From Sweltsa coloradensis (lineage: Eukaryota; Arthropoda; Insecta; Plecoptera; Chloroperlidae), in NCBI GenBank assembly GCA_024449915.1, contig JAMZAV010003126.1, positions 62,001 to 126,000 on the forward strand: a stretch of 64,000 nt of DNA, given 5' to 3'. The notes below the pieces were generated by a model. That model was not told where the DNA came from, made no database searches, and worked only from the letters and a program-made list of their open reading frames with translations. Every line of letters begins with the position of its first letter. Positions within the stretch are counted from its first letter, which is position 1. A program made the position numbers and the translations under genes. This document shows, piece by piece, positions 1 to 9,190 of the stretch.

Positions 1-549
1 TTGCGTAGTGTGATGCTACACTGACTAATAAAATACGTCCACCTATGTCTCGACTCTCACGTAGGGAAGAGGTAGTATTGTCTAGAATTCGTCTAGGCCA
101 CAAACGTCTAACTCACAGATATCTCATAACCAGAGAAACGGTTGTTCCCAGATGTGACACTTGTGATGAACGTATAACTGTACATCATATGCTAGCAGAA
201 TGTGTCAAATATGATGCCTTGCGCACGCAATTTAATATCTTCTACCCATATGAAGAACTTCGATTGTATGAAAATGGGGACAAACTTTCTAAGTTTCTCA
301 ATTTAAGAAATTTATTTTACGACATTTAATTAACATCAATCACATTTCCTTTATTTACTTATTTCCATTTTAAATAAATCATTTTTCTTTTGATATTACT
401 GTCATCACCATCATTTGCTCTTTTTTTATAAACTAACAAAAAATATAACTATCAAACACACCATCAACTCAATTCATTTACTCACAATATAACATACGGC
501 GCAATGTGACCAATCAGTTGAAGCGCCCTAGTTTCTTATGTCGTCGTCC
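1..549 (+). pseudogene. I-like LINE 3' fragment: C-terminal domain plus 3' UTR
   Basis: The open frame 45-329 encodes the C-terminal tail of an I/Jockey-type non-LTR retrotransposon polyprotein. Visible motifs are SRREEVVLSRIRLGH and a zinc-finger-like CDTC...HH...C arrangement, which in this group follows the RNase H domain. Bases 1-44 continue the same protein in another frame: compared with the sister copy at 10260 one base is missing near base 16, so the copy is broken. The AT-rich 3' UTR follows the stop and ends with the family hairpin (about 497-530) and a GTCGTCGTC tail. The element starts before the window. Confidence 0.8.
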
Positions 550-915
550 AGGGCATCCGCTTGTTCTGAATTGATGACAACTTCACGGGATGTCTGCATC
601 GCGTCCGTCCTCTCATCATGCTCACCTAGACATCGACCTCCTGATCACATCTTACCGCTTTAATCAGGCTTGTGTGAGTTTAGATAAAACATAGGAAAGC
701 AGAGAAATAATCAACACACGTAAGAATTGTGTGTGGCTACATTACAACACTCAATATACAATATAAAGCGGATTGCAAGTATATAGATTTTTGTGCAATT
801 ATTTTGTTTTGTTTACAACATTATTTTCTTCACATTTGAAACGCAATAATGTTATTAAAAGTTAATGTATTAAAAAACATACGATAGACTTGACAGAAAT
901 AAACTTGTTTTTCAC
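550..915. other. No gene recognised
   Basis: Moderately GC-balanced, then AT-rich sequence between a LINE tail and a SINE-A start. I see no coding signal, tandem repeat or RNA gene. Confidence 0.4.
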
Positions 916-1014
916 CCCGTCTGGGCCCGGGGTAGAATTGGCCCAGCGCATGGCTCTGCTAACCGTAAAAGGCGATTCAAGAGAAAAAGTCCACTTCGCA
1001 AACATCAGCTAGTA
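916..1014 (+). mobile_element. SINE-A head, separated from its body by a nested insertion
   Basis: Begins with the family start CCCGTCTGGGCCCGG and runs through the CAGCTAG segment that in intact copies precedes the AGTAT/TACTCC hairpin. The rest of the same copy resumes at 1442. Confidence 0.8.
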
Positions 1015-1441
1015 CGTGTAGCTCGTTGGTCTTTGGTTAGCGTATCTGCTTCCAATGCAGAAGGTCCAGTGTTCGATTCCCGCTAAAGTCAGAAGTTTTT
1101 TAACTTCTGATTTGGACTAAGGTTCATTAGTTCTTGTCTTAGAAGTTGTTAACGGTGACTTTGGAGCCGTCCTAGCAACGAAGCACATAATAAATTTCAG
1201 AGTTGTTCTTAATCGGCCTTGTTGATTCTGGCGTTGATTTGCGAGAGTTCGAACTGTCCATACCACTGATTGCTATATTTCCAATTAAAAAAATCGATCT
1301 TTGGGTGGTTATCGCCCACCCGGCGATTGCGTCGGGACCTGCAGGGTTGGCTTGGTCGCTTTGATTTAAAGTCCCCGCTGAAAATCAGTTATATAACTGA
1401 GTCGGTAGACTCTAAATAAAATGTATTTATTATTTTTATTT
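1015..1441 (+). mobile_element. Nested retroposon with tRNA-Trp-like head and AT-rich tail
   Basis: About 427 bp split a SINE-A copy exactly between its CAGCTAGTA and AGGGTAGTAT segments. The 5' end contains a tRNA-like block (1018-1090). The body, roughly 1090-1410, matches nothing else in the window. The 3' end is AT-rich (AAATAAAATGTATTTATTAT) like a retroposon tail. A tRNA-derived head, unrelated body and A/T-rich tail is the standard SINE layout, so I read this as a second SINE family. No clear target duplication is visible. Confidence 0.55.
1018..1090 (+). pseudogene. tRNA-Trp(CCA)-like remnant, probable SINE promoter head
   Basis: The anticodon arm is intact: TCTGC (1045-1049), loop TTCCAAT with anticodon CCA at 1052-1054, GCAGA (1057-1061). 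GTGTTCGATTCC is a good B-box/T-loop, and TGGTCTTTGGTTAGCG resembles an A-box. The T stem and acceptor stem do not pair, so it is not a functional tRNA. An alternative reading as tRNA-Gly(UCC) fails because the 7-base loop then lacks the right register. Confidence 0.55.
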
Positions 1442-1688
1442 AAGGGTAGTATCTTACTCCCTGAAAATAGAGGGGAACTCTGGCAATCGTTGCGGGGACC
1501 TTGCCCCCTTATCTCGACGACCCCTCGACGACGATGACGAAGACAATGACCACCGCGACGTGAGAACCCCCTTTCCTCCCCTTACCCGTGGCTGGTTCTG
1601 ACCAGCACGGGCCCCTCCTCCCCTCCCAACCCAGATTATAGTGGTCATTTTGACCTAACGGTTGACGCGTCCTTAATACAAATAAACC
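1442..1688 (+). mobile_element. SINE-A body and 3' end (continues 916-1014)
   Basis: Resumes at AGGGTAGTATCTTACTCCCT, whose outer pair is A-T instead of the usual G-C. It continues through the GAC-rich centre, the GCTGGT/ACCAGC hairpin and the TTGACGCG 3' end. Confidence 0.8.
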
Positions 1689-2245
1689 AAAAAACTTGTT
1701 TTTCATGTCAATATATTCTAATCCTGGACACAAAAGCTGAATAAAATTGACTTCTAACATTCTTAGATAGCTTTAAAGGAACGTGAATAAAATTCCTTTA
1801 CTTCCAAATTATTGGCTTTCACGTTTTCATTACCAATACCTCCCTTTATGAAACCAGCAAAGTGAAACAACAAAGTTGATGAAAGCGAAATTCTTCTAAA
1901 ACTTCATCAACGTCTTATGAAAATTTCGCGAGATGTAAATAATTGTCCTTTTTATTCCAATATCTCGCTCTTCATCTTCTTGTTGAAACCATCAAGTGGT
2001 AAGATCTAGTGCTAATCATATTGTCGCCCGGGGTATAATAAAGTAGTGGATCCCTCATCTCACCTGGTTCGTCGCTCAGTCTCCGCCTCTAATGGAATCC
2101 AGAGACGAGTGAGCCTCAGACAACGAACATTCGGAAGTCGATAAATCCAATCCACTCTTTGACGCCGACCATCTTTTATCGGGCGAGGAATTCCTGTCGG
2201 GTGACGTCATTTCCCGCCAATCACGAGCGACGCGCGCAAGACATC
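1689..2245. other. No gene recognised
   Basis: AT-rich then mixed sequence without a coding or RNA signature. Short open frames here have no recognisable domain. Confidence 0.4.
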
Positions 2246-2340
2246 GATGTACAAAATATGACGCCTTGCGCTTGCAAGTTATCTCTGCCAATCATAGGAA
2301 CAACTTCGATCATATGATAACGGCGACAAACTTTCTCATT
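2246..2340 (+). pseudogene. I-like LINE remnant (end of coding region)
   Basis: Matches the stretch of the 9191-10812 LINE that runs from the last zinc-finger residues to GATAACGGCGACAAACTTTC. A SINE-A starts directly after it, so the LINE 3' UTR is absent at this junction. Confidence 0.65.
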
Positions 2341-2345
2341 TTTGA

Positions 2346-2722
2346 TCCCGTCTGGGCCCAGAGTAGAATAGGCCCAGAGCATAGCTCTGCTTATCGCAAA
2401 AGGCGATTAAAGAGAAAAAGTCCACCTCGCAAACATCAGCTAGTATGAAGAGTAGTATATTACTCCCCGAATCTAGAGACAAGCTCTGGCAATCGTCGTC
2501 GTGGACCTTGCCCCTTTCCCTTGACGACCCCTCGACGACGATGACGACAATGACACCACGAACGATGACGAAGAGAATGACGACCGCGACGTGAGAAACC
2601 CCACCTTCCTCCCCTTGCCCGTGGCTGGTTCTGACCAGCATGGGCCCATCCTCCCCCCATCCACTAGGCTGGAGTGGTGCATTATGACCTAATGGTTGAC
2701 GCGTCCTGAATCCAAATAAACC
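2346..2722 (+). mobile_element. SINE-A, full length
   Basis: Runs from CCCGTCTGGGCCC to TCCAAATAAACC. Its GAC-rich centre keeps an extra GACGACAATGACACC stretch that the reference copy lacks. It sits between a LINE coding remnant and LINE 3' UTR (2723-2910), so it may have landed inside a LINE copy that has since lost sequence. Confidence 0.85.
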
Positions 2723-2910
2723 AAAAGAAATATTTATTTATTTATTTACATTTAAATAAATTATTTTTCTTTTGCTATAACTATCATATCACCATCATCA
2801 ACGTATATTTTTTTTTAACTTAGAAAACAACATGATCATCAAACAAACAATATCATAGTCCGTGCAATATGACCTAACCTGTTGAAGCGCCCTAGTTTCT
2901 CACGTCGTCA
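2723..2910 (+). mobile_element. I-like LINE 3' UTR
   Basis: AT-rich UTR with the family landmarks CTATCAT...CATCATC, AACTTAGAAAACAA and ATCATCAAAC, ending in GCAATATGACCTAACC...CACGTCGTC at 2861-2909. Confidence 0.75.
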
Positions 2911-2949
2911 TATAGTTGGGTTTCGGTCACTTGACTCGTCTTCCTCTGA

Positions 2950-3322
2950 CCCGTCTGGGCCCGGGGTAGAATTGGCCCAGAGCATGGCTCTGCTAATCGT
3001 AAAAGGCGATTCAAGAGAAAAAGTCCACCTCGCAAACATCAGCTAGAAAGAGCGGAGTTTCTTACTCCCCTAAACTAGAGGAGAGCTCTGGCAATCGTCG
3101 TCGGGGACCTTGTCCCCGTCCCTTGACGACCCCCCGGCGACGATGACAATGACACAACGAACGATGACACAGACGATGACGACCGCGACGTGAGAAAACC
3201 CCCCTTCCTCCCCTTACCCGTGGCTGGTTCTGACCAGCATGGGCTCCTCCTCCCCACCCCCCTTAGGCTAGAGTGGTGCATTATGACCTAACGGTTGACG
3301 CGTCCTTAATCCAAATAAACCA
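2950..3322 (+). mobile_element. SINE-A, reference copy (373 bp) with five hairpins
   Basis: Non-coding retroposon. Inverted repeats in order: GGGCC 2957-2961 with GGCCC 2974-2978; CAGAGC 2978-2983 with GCTCTG 2987-2992; GGAGT 3054-3058 with ACTCC 3064-3068; GCTGGT 3223-3228 with ACCAGC 3233-3238 around a TCTG loop; GGTGC 3275-3279 with GCGTC 3300-3304 (two wobble pairs; other copies have GGCGC/GCGCC). The first two share a base, so they may be alternatives. The centre is rich in GAC/GATGAC words, and the antisense strand therefore stays open by composition. TGGCCCAGAGC and GCGATTCAAG weakly resemble pol III A and B boxes, but no cloverleaf forms. The element ends in TTAATCCAAATAAACC, not poly-A. 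Confidence 0.85.
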
Positions 3323-3579
3323 ATCGTCTTCCTCTCACATTGGTCCTTTCGAAATAGTTACTAATGTCGTCTTAATTCTTTCGCACTGATTCGGCAATAA
3401 GTTCACATTCTTCTCTTCCAGCGGAACACAAGGCAAGTCAAACGTAAGGCTTCACCTTTGAGCGTTTGTCTGCCAGAACAATACCAATCACTACGGCCAG
3501 GAGTATTGTATTGCGCTTCTCATGCAGACCAGCCGCTGGAACATTTCTCCAGGTGGGCTGCAGTGTAAAGGGAAATAAT

Positions 3580-3956
3580 CCCCGTCTGGGCTCGGGGTAG
3601 AATCTGGGCCAGAGCACGACTCTGCTAAACGCAAAAGTAGAATCTAGAAAAAAAGTACATCTCGCAAACATCAGCCGGTATGAGGGGAAATTTTTACTCC
3701 TGGAAACTAGAGGCGAGCTCTGGCAATCGTCGTCGAGGAAACCTCACCCTTCCCTTGACGACCTTCCCGACGATGACGATCAATTGACAACACAAACGAT
3801 GAGAAAAACGATGACGACCTCGACGTTAGAAACCCCCCTTCCTCCCCTTAACTGTAGCTGTTTATGACCAGCATGGGACCCTCCTCCCCATATCTCCTAG
3901 GCTAGAGTGGTGCATTATGACCTAACAGTTGACGCGCCCTTAATCTTAATTAACCA
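3580..3956 (+). mobile_element. SINE-A, diverged full-length copy
   Basis: Head hairpin reads CAGAGCACGACTCTG, with a longer loop. The 3' hairpin GCTGTTTATGACCAGC has one mismatch, so this is an older copy. It ends GACGCGCCC like the array copies, not GACGCGTCC. Confidence 0.8.
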
Positions 3957-3960
3957 AAAT

Positions 3961-4071
3961 CATCCCCCTATATCCGTGGCTGGTTCTGACCTATATGGGC
4001 CCCTCCCCCCATATCCCCTAGTCGAGAGTGTGCATAATGACCAAACGGTTGACGCGCCGTTATCCTAATTG
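3961..4071 (+). mobile_element. SINE-A 3' third, tandem to the previous copy
   Basis: Starts near CCGTGGCTGGTTCTGACC and ends GACGCGCCGTTATCC. It lacks head and centre and directly follows a complete copy, as if a partial tandem duplication. Confidence 0.7.
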
Positions 4072-4869
4072 CGCCATTGATTCATAATTTATCTTTTTGA
4101 AAATAGTTGCCTAATGACAATTTGAGGAGAGAACTTCTCCTTGTATAGGACGCTTAACAAGGCTGATACAGAATGTTGTTGGTTACCCTTGGGTGTGTGT
4201 GTGTGTGTGAACGTGGCACCGCCGCCAAGATAACTCAATGCTTAGATAACATTACTATGTGTCTTAAGACACTCTGTTGAGTCATCAGCTTCGCTCCCTA
4301 CTGTGGGGTCTCCTGTACCCGCGCTATGTCATGTGTTTCACTCCAGCTTCCTATGTTGTACCATGTTGAGGGGGGTGGGGGAAGGGGGGGTAGCAAGGGG
4401 AATGTGTGTTCCTGGGGAAAGAAAGCTATATTACTCTCAACGTCATCCTCTAGTTTACACTTTGTCTTGGTGATATCTAAATTGAAACCAAGCGCATAAC
4501 AGAGAATGGTTAGCTCGCCACATTTTGTAAATATATAACCTTCCAAGTTTAAAATGACGTCCTGACATGTTTCGCTTCTCTCCGGATTGTCTTTGAGGGC
4601 GACAGCGTGAAGAGAAAACCTAGAACCATCTACACCGGCTAGAATCACTTATTATACAGCTTTCTGAAAGGCGTTGTCAAGCAAAGTTGCACTTGTTTTA
4701 TTACAACACTACAAGGATTTTGATAATAAAAGTAGATTAAGATATGTATGTAAATATTTTTTCTGATTAACTAACTAAACGCCTGGCGCGTGACGTCATC
4801 CAGCATCATGTCCGATGTACATGTGGCTAGCTGTCCACTGTATAAAATGTGCTCGTCAACCTGAAGTAT
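4072..4869. other. Unique stretch with (GT)n
   Basis: Apart from a short GT microsatellite at 4192-4209 and a C/T-rich run on the minus strand near 4365-4400, I see only the uncharacterised open frame listed separately. Confidence 0.4.
4298..4648 (-). CDS. Uncharacterised open frame, 116 residues
   Basis: The longest open frame in the first 9 kb that is not derived from SINE-A or LINE sequence. The first 85 residues have mixed, protein-like composition with four Cys, then a Pro-rich low-complexity run from a CCCCCC-type tract. I recognise no family or motif and found no convincing splice sites, so it may be an exon, a decayed transposon piece or chance. Confidence 0.15.
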   Translation of the reverse strand: MILAGVDGSRFSLHAVALKDNPERSETCQDVILNLEGYIFTKCGELTILCYALGFNLDITKTKCKLEDDVESNIAFFPQEHTFPLLPPLPPPPSTWYNIGSWSETHDIARVQETPQ

Positions 4870-5032
4870 TGCTTTTTATTACGATAAGACTCACCAATAC
4901 AGTCATAACTATTATTTTCTTTTCTTTTCGTAACTTAGAAAACAATAAAATCATTTCATCAACATAATATCACAGGTGGTGCAATATAGCCTAACCGGTT
5001 GAAGCGCCCTAGTTTCACACGCCGTTGTCATA
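4870..5032 (+). mobile_element. I-like LINE 3' UTR end
   Basis: Ends GGTGGTGCAATATAGCCTAACCGG...CACACGCCGTTGTC. It is followed within 15 bases by the inside of a SINE-A, a LINE-end/SINE junction also seen in other forms elsewhere. Confidence 0.7.
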
Positions 5033-5046
5033 TTAATATATCGGGG

Positions 5047-5299
5047 AAAAACTCCACCTCGCAAACATCAGCTATTAAGAGCGGAGCGTAGTAGGCCTAT
5101 ATTACTCCCTGAAATCAGAGGCGAGCTCTGGCAATCGTCGTCGGGGACACTTCCTTTTTCCCTTGACGACCTTAACCGATGACGATGACAATGACACAAC
5201 GAACGACGATGATGACAATGACAATGACGAACGCGTCGTATGACCCCCCTACCCGTGGCTGGTTCTGACCAGTAGCAACGGCTTACGGGCCCTTAATAT
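5047..5299 (+). mobile_element. SINE-A lacking head and 3' end
   Basis: Enters at the CTCCACCTCGCAAACATCAGC segment, keeps the centre and the GGTTCTGACCAG hairpin, then loses the TATGACCTAACGG end. Confidence 0.7.
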
Positions 5300-5301
5300 A
5301 A

Positions 5302-5681
5302 CCCTGTCTGGGTCCGGGGTAGAATTAGCCCAGAGCATGGCTCTGCTTATCGTAAAAGGCGATTCAAGAGAAAAAGTCCACCTCGCAAACATCGGCTAGT
5401 AAGAGCGGAGTATATTACTCACCGAAACTATAGAGGCGAGCTCTGGCAATCGTCATCGAGGACACCTCCCCCTTCCCTTGACGACCTCCCCGACGACGAT
5501 GACAATGACACAACGAACGATGACAAAGACAATAACGACCGCGACCTGAGAACCCCCCTTTCCTTTTCTTACCCGTGGCTGGTTCTGACCAGCATGGGCT
5601 TCTCCTCCCCACCCCCCACCGCCTAGGTTACAGTGGTGCATTATGACCTAACGTTTGACGCGTCCTTAATCCAAATAAACC
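5302..5681 (+). mobile_element. SINE-A, full length
   Basis: Complete from CCTGTCTGGGTCCGG to TCCAAATAAACC, with the GGAGTATATTACTC arm and intact 3' hairpins. It lies head-to-tail behind the truncated copy. Confidence 0.85.
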
Positions 5682-5998
5682 AAAAAAACAAACAATTTAA
5701 CCCTCAAAAAATGAAATAGATCAACGTACTTATTCCATCCAGTTAGTTCTGTCGATCTCAATGATATTCAAACTGGACCCAGCGACTTATTATAGAACGT
5801 GATGCACTGACTCGTTGAACGAGAGATAAGTTATACTTAATGCATAATATGATCGTGCGTTTATTAACTCTGTGCGCTAGTGTTCGTTCTTGTGAGGTAT
5901 GGCGCAGGAAGTAGGGTAACGACATTCACTGGGTTGGTTGCGTGGCTAGAAATGTGATCTAATGCCAACTCTGTTGCCTAATGTAGGCTTTTCTCTCC
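5682..5998. other. No gene recognised
   Basis: AT-rich unique sequence. No coding, tandem or RNA signal seen. Confidence 0.4.
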
Positions 5999-6113
5999 CT
6001 TCCCGTGGCTGGTTCTGCCAGCATGAGCCCCTCCTTCTCCAATATCCCCTAGGCTAGAGTGGTGCATTATGTTCTAAAGGTGGATGTGCCCTTAAACTTC
6101 ATGAATCAAAGCA
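5999..6113 (+). mobile_element. SINE-A 3' third
   Basis: Contains CGTGGCTGGTTCTGCCAGC and the CTAGAGTGGTGCATTATG block. The terminal GGTTGACGCG is mutated to GGTGGATGTG. Confidence 0.65.
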
Positions 6114-6206
6114 ATTACTGTATAAGATGCAAACTATTGTTTGATCTTATTGAATTTGATATGCCATTTTTAAATTTTGTTTTTGGAAATAACCCTCCAT
6201 GAACCA

Positions 6207-6655
6207 GCCACCACACACGTCTGACTCACGGATATCTCCTATCAAGAGAAGAGGTTATTCCCAGGTGTAACATAATGTGATGTACCTTTAACCGTGCATC
6301 ATATGCTAGCAGAATGTACCAAATATAATGCCTTGCGCACGCAATTTGGTCTCCCAATCACATGAAGAACTTCTATCATAATATTATGATAACGGCGACA
6401 AACTTTCTGAATTCCAATTAAAATTAATTCATTTTACCATATCTTATTCCATTCAACACATTTTAATTTGTATTCAATTAAATAACTTTTCTTTTGTTAT
6501 TAATATCATCTCCATCATTTTCTTTAGTAGACTTTAAGGAAACAATATAACTTAATCATTAAACACAAAATATACTCATGTCATTAACTTTTTATACCAC
6601 AGGCGGCGCAATATAACCTAATTGGTTGATGGGCTCTATAGTTTCTTACGTCGTT
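6207..6655 (+). pseudogene. I-like LINE C-terminal coding remnant plus 3' UTR
   Basis: Nucleotide match to the zinc-finger tail of the 9191-10812 copy (ACGTCTGACTCACGG onward) with several indels that close the frame. The UTR ends at a mutated hairpin near 6601-6640 and TACGTCGTT. Confidence 0.75.
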
Positions 6656-6999
6656 TGTGATCTCCAATAGCAACCAGGCATGAGATCTAAATAAATATGT
6701 TTTATTCAATAAATTAAAGAAAACTACGAAAGAAATGCATGGTGTGTGTTCAACAAGGAAATTGACCATGTTTACTTCCACTTTCTTACTTGGCTTTCCA
6801 TTCAAATTTCAGTGTGTTGTACATTTAAATCTTATAAAAATTATTGATCTGTAATAAAAAAAAAACAATATTCGTTAAAGCGATAACGTAATAACTGATT
6901 TCTCTACAAGGCTGTTTAAAAGAAAAATATACCTACATTTAAAAACTATTTTCTACGTACAACGCAAGACGGCTAAACATGTCCAACATAGGCCTTCCT
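6656..6999. other. No gene recognised
   Basis: AT-rich unique sequence with a short poly-A at about 6857-6866. Nothing codes convincingly. Confidence 0.4.
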
Positions 7000-7380
7000 G
7001 CCCTTTTGGGCCCGGGGTAGAATTGGCCCAGAGCATGGCTCTGCTAATCGTAAAAGGCGATTCAAGAGAAAAAGTCCATCACGCAAACATCAGCTAGTAA
7101 GAGGGAGGTAAATAATTACTCCCCGAAACTAGAAGCGAGCTCTGGCAATCGTCGACGGGGAACTTTCCCCCTTCCCTTGACGACCCCTCGACGACGATGA
7201 CGACAATGACACCACGATCGATGATGAAGACAATGTCGACCGTGACGTGAGAACAGCTTTTCTCCCCTTACCCGTGGCTAGTTCTGACCAGCATGGGCCC
7301 CATCCTTCCCCCCCCCCCCCCCTAGGTTAGAGTGGTGCATTATGACCTAACGGTTGACGCGTCCTTAATCCAAATAAACA
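7000..7380 (+). mobile_element. SINE-A, full length with poly-C tract
   Basis: All segments are present. Between the GCTGGT-type hairpin (here GCTAGTTCTGACCAGC) and the 3' end a C homopolymer has grown at about 7309-7322, at the CCTCCTCCCC position of other copies. Confidence 0.85.
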
Positions 7381-7944
7381 AACCTTAAGGCAGGTAAATA
7401 TCAACAATAAAAGATAATACAGTGCAAACTACGCTATAAATTTGACAAATTAGTTTATGTGAAGATTGATACCGTTTATAAAGTGTTTTAGCCCCGTGTA
7501 CCGGGTGAGGTCTGTGATTGATGGTGAATTAACAGCCGCACACGGCAACAGCTGAGCTAATCTCTCTACCACAGCCTCGCTCGCAGCAACGAGGTTCCGA
7601 CGTGTCGGTCGAGCTCGGATATCCCGGCTGAGGGATTAGTGGAGATCGATGAGTACTCTAGCTGGAGTGTCAGAGTCGGCCGGTAATGAGGATGAGACAG
7701 CCGGGGTGATTTCTCGATTTGGTTAGTCGGGAAACACTCCCGTAGGTGTAATCGTAGGAAATAATGGCCGAGGTGAAGTATAAACATTGCACTTGTGAAG
7801 CTAGAGATGGAGATGGCTCTTCGTGTGATGATGCGAAAAATAAATTAAAGTTATTTTCTAATCACAAGAAATATACTCACACGGCACACCAACAAATAAT
7901 AGGCCTACTGCACTCGTGTTTTTTTTTACAGTTCGTGGTTGGTC
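7381..7944. other. Unique stretch with a GC-richer island
   Basis: About 7490-7760 is richer in G+C and CpG than its surroundings and is not a repeat in this window. A short open frame starts at 7764 in an AATAATGG context (72 codons) and runs into repeat sequence. No domain or clear donor site is visible, so I do not call a gene. Confidence 0.3.
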
Positions 7945-8388
7945 AAGCGGTCGTCGTCGGGGACATTGCGCCATACCTTTGACGACGACGACCAGGACAA
8001 CACGAACGATGAAAAATACGATGACGACCATTACGTGAGAACCCCCGTTTCCTACCCTACTCGTGGCTGGTTCTGACAATCATGGACCCCTCTTCACCAT
8101 ATCCCCTAGACTAGAGTAGTACATTATAACCTTACAGTTGACGCGCCCCTTATTCCATGTAAATTCAATCTTTTAAATCATAAAAAATGAAATTCGCAAG
8201 GTCGATATTGCTAGAATATTAAATTCTTGTAAAACTCATGTTTATAGTTTAACAAATCACCACAAAGTATTAAGGATAACACTGAACATTACACAATATT
8301 AAGGTAAACTATACAGACCGTGATGTCAAAAAATATCAGTCTAATCAAAGTAACAAATACAAATAATTCGTGTTTAGAGTGTAGGCCA
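7945..8388 (+). repeat. Solo copy of part of the 2.43-kb array unit
   Basis: Bases 7945-8158 are the centre and 3' end of a SINE-A. 8161-8388 match the sequence that follows SINE-A inside the array units (for example 14827-15055: CATGTTTATAGTTTAAC, TGTTAAGGGTAGTG, TAGTATTTAGAGTGTAGGCC). The combination therefore existed, or was copied, outside the array. Confidence 0.7.
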
Positions 8389-8389
8389 A

Positions 8390-8753
8390 CCCGTCTGGGC
8401 CCGGGGTAGAATTGGCCCAGAGCATGGCTCTGCTAATGTAAAAGGCGATTCAAGAGAAAAAGTCCACCTCGCAAACATCAGCTAGTAAGCGGGGAATATA
8501 TAACTCCCGAACTAGAGGCGAGCTCTGGCAATCGTCGTCCGGGACCTTGCGCCCTTCCCTTGACGACCCCCCGGCGACGATGACAATGACACAACGAACG
8601 ATGACAAAGACGATGACGACCGCGACGTGAGAAACCCCCCTTCCTCCCCTTACCCGTGGCTGGTTCTGACCAGCATGGTTCCCTCCTCCCCCCCCTAGGT
8701 TTAGAGTGGTGCATTATGACCTAACGGTTGACGCGTCCTTAATCCAAATAAAC
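8390..8753 (+). mobile_element. SINE-A, full length
   Basis: Complete copy, one base short in the head (CTAATGTAAAAGG). LINE 3' UTR follows at once. Confidence 0.85.
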
Positions 8754-9190
8754 CCAAATAAATAATTTTTCGGTTGCTTTTAGTATCATCTCCATCATTT
8801 TCTTTTCTTTAATAAACTTAGAAAACAATCACTGCGTTTTGGGTGAACGGTAAAACTAGTTCGAACACTTTAGTTCGAACTAAACCTCTGGTATGTAGAC
8901 TCTTAATATTAGTTGGTTTTCTTTGCGCATTCTATTGCTATTAGATTGAGAAGTAAATAATTTGGTTGTATTTACGTCAGGCACGGGAATGATACTCAAC
9001 GCTATCTGATAGTAAGAATGAACTTCTTAAAACGTTTTAACCTCCGCCATATTTAGTTGGAACTAAATGTCTGTGGTAAACGCAGTGAATATAATCATCA
9101 AACACACCATTAACTCATTTCATTAACTTACAGACAGGTGAAGCAATATGACCGAACCTGTTGAAGCGCCCTAGTTTCTCACGTCGTCAT
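8754..9190 (+). mobile_element. I-like LINE 3' UTR split by a MITE
   Basis: UTR sequence 8754-8829 and 9091-9190 would be continuous without the 258-bp insertion at 8830-9087. The end motif is GAAGCAATATGACCGAACC...CACGTCGTC. Confidence 0.8.
8830..9087. mobile_element. CACTA-like MITE, 258 bp, with AAT target duplication
   Basis: Termini CACTGCGTTT and AAACGCAGTG are perfect inverted repeats. AAT flanks both sides (8827-8829 and 9088-9090), and removing the element plus one AAT restores the LINE UTR word AACAATATAATCATC. A CACTG start with a 3-bp duplication fits the CACTA/EnSpm group; with no transposase inside it must be non-autonomous. A second, left-truncated copy is at 28470-28665. Confidence 0.75.

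Noticed and set aside
1018..1090. Functional tRNA gene
   Set aside because: T stem and acceptor stem do not pair; only the anticodon arm and loop words survive.
2966..3015. Confident tRNA origin (Ser or Lys type) for the SINE-A head
   Set aside because: Words such as CTGCTAATC and GCGATTCAAG resemble tRNA pieces, but the bases fold better as CAGAGC-ATG-GCTCTG and no cloverleaf can be drawn.
3075..3281. A recurring antisense open frame (WSEPATGKGRKGG type, 60-80 codons) in many SINE-A copies
   Set aside because: It stays open because of the GAC-rich centre, its start and length shift between copies, and its second half is Ser/Arg low complexity. No sign of protein selection.
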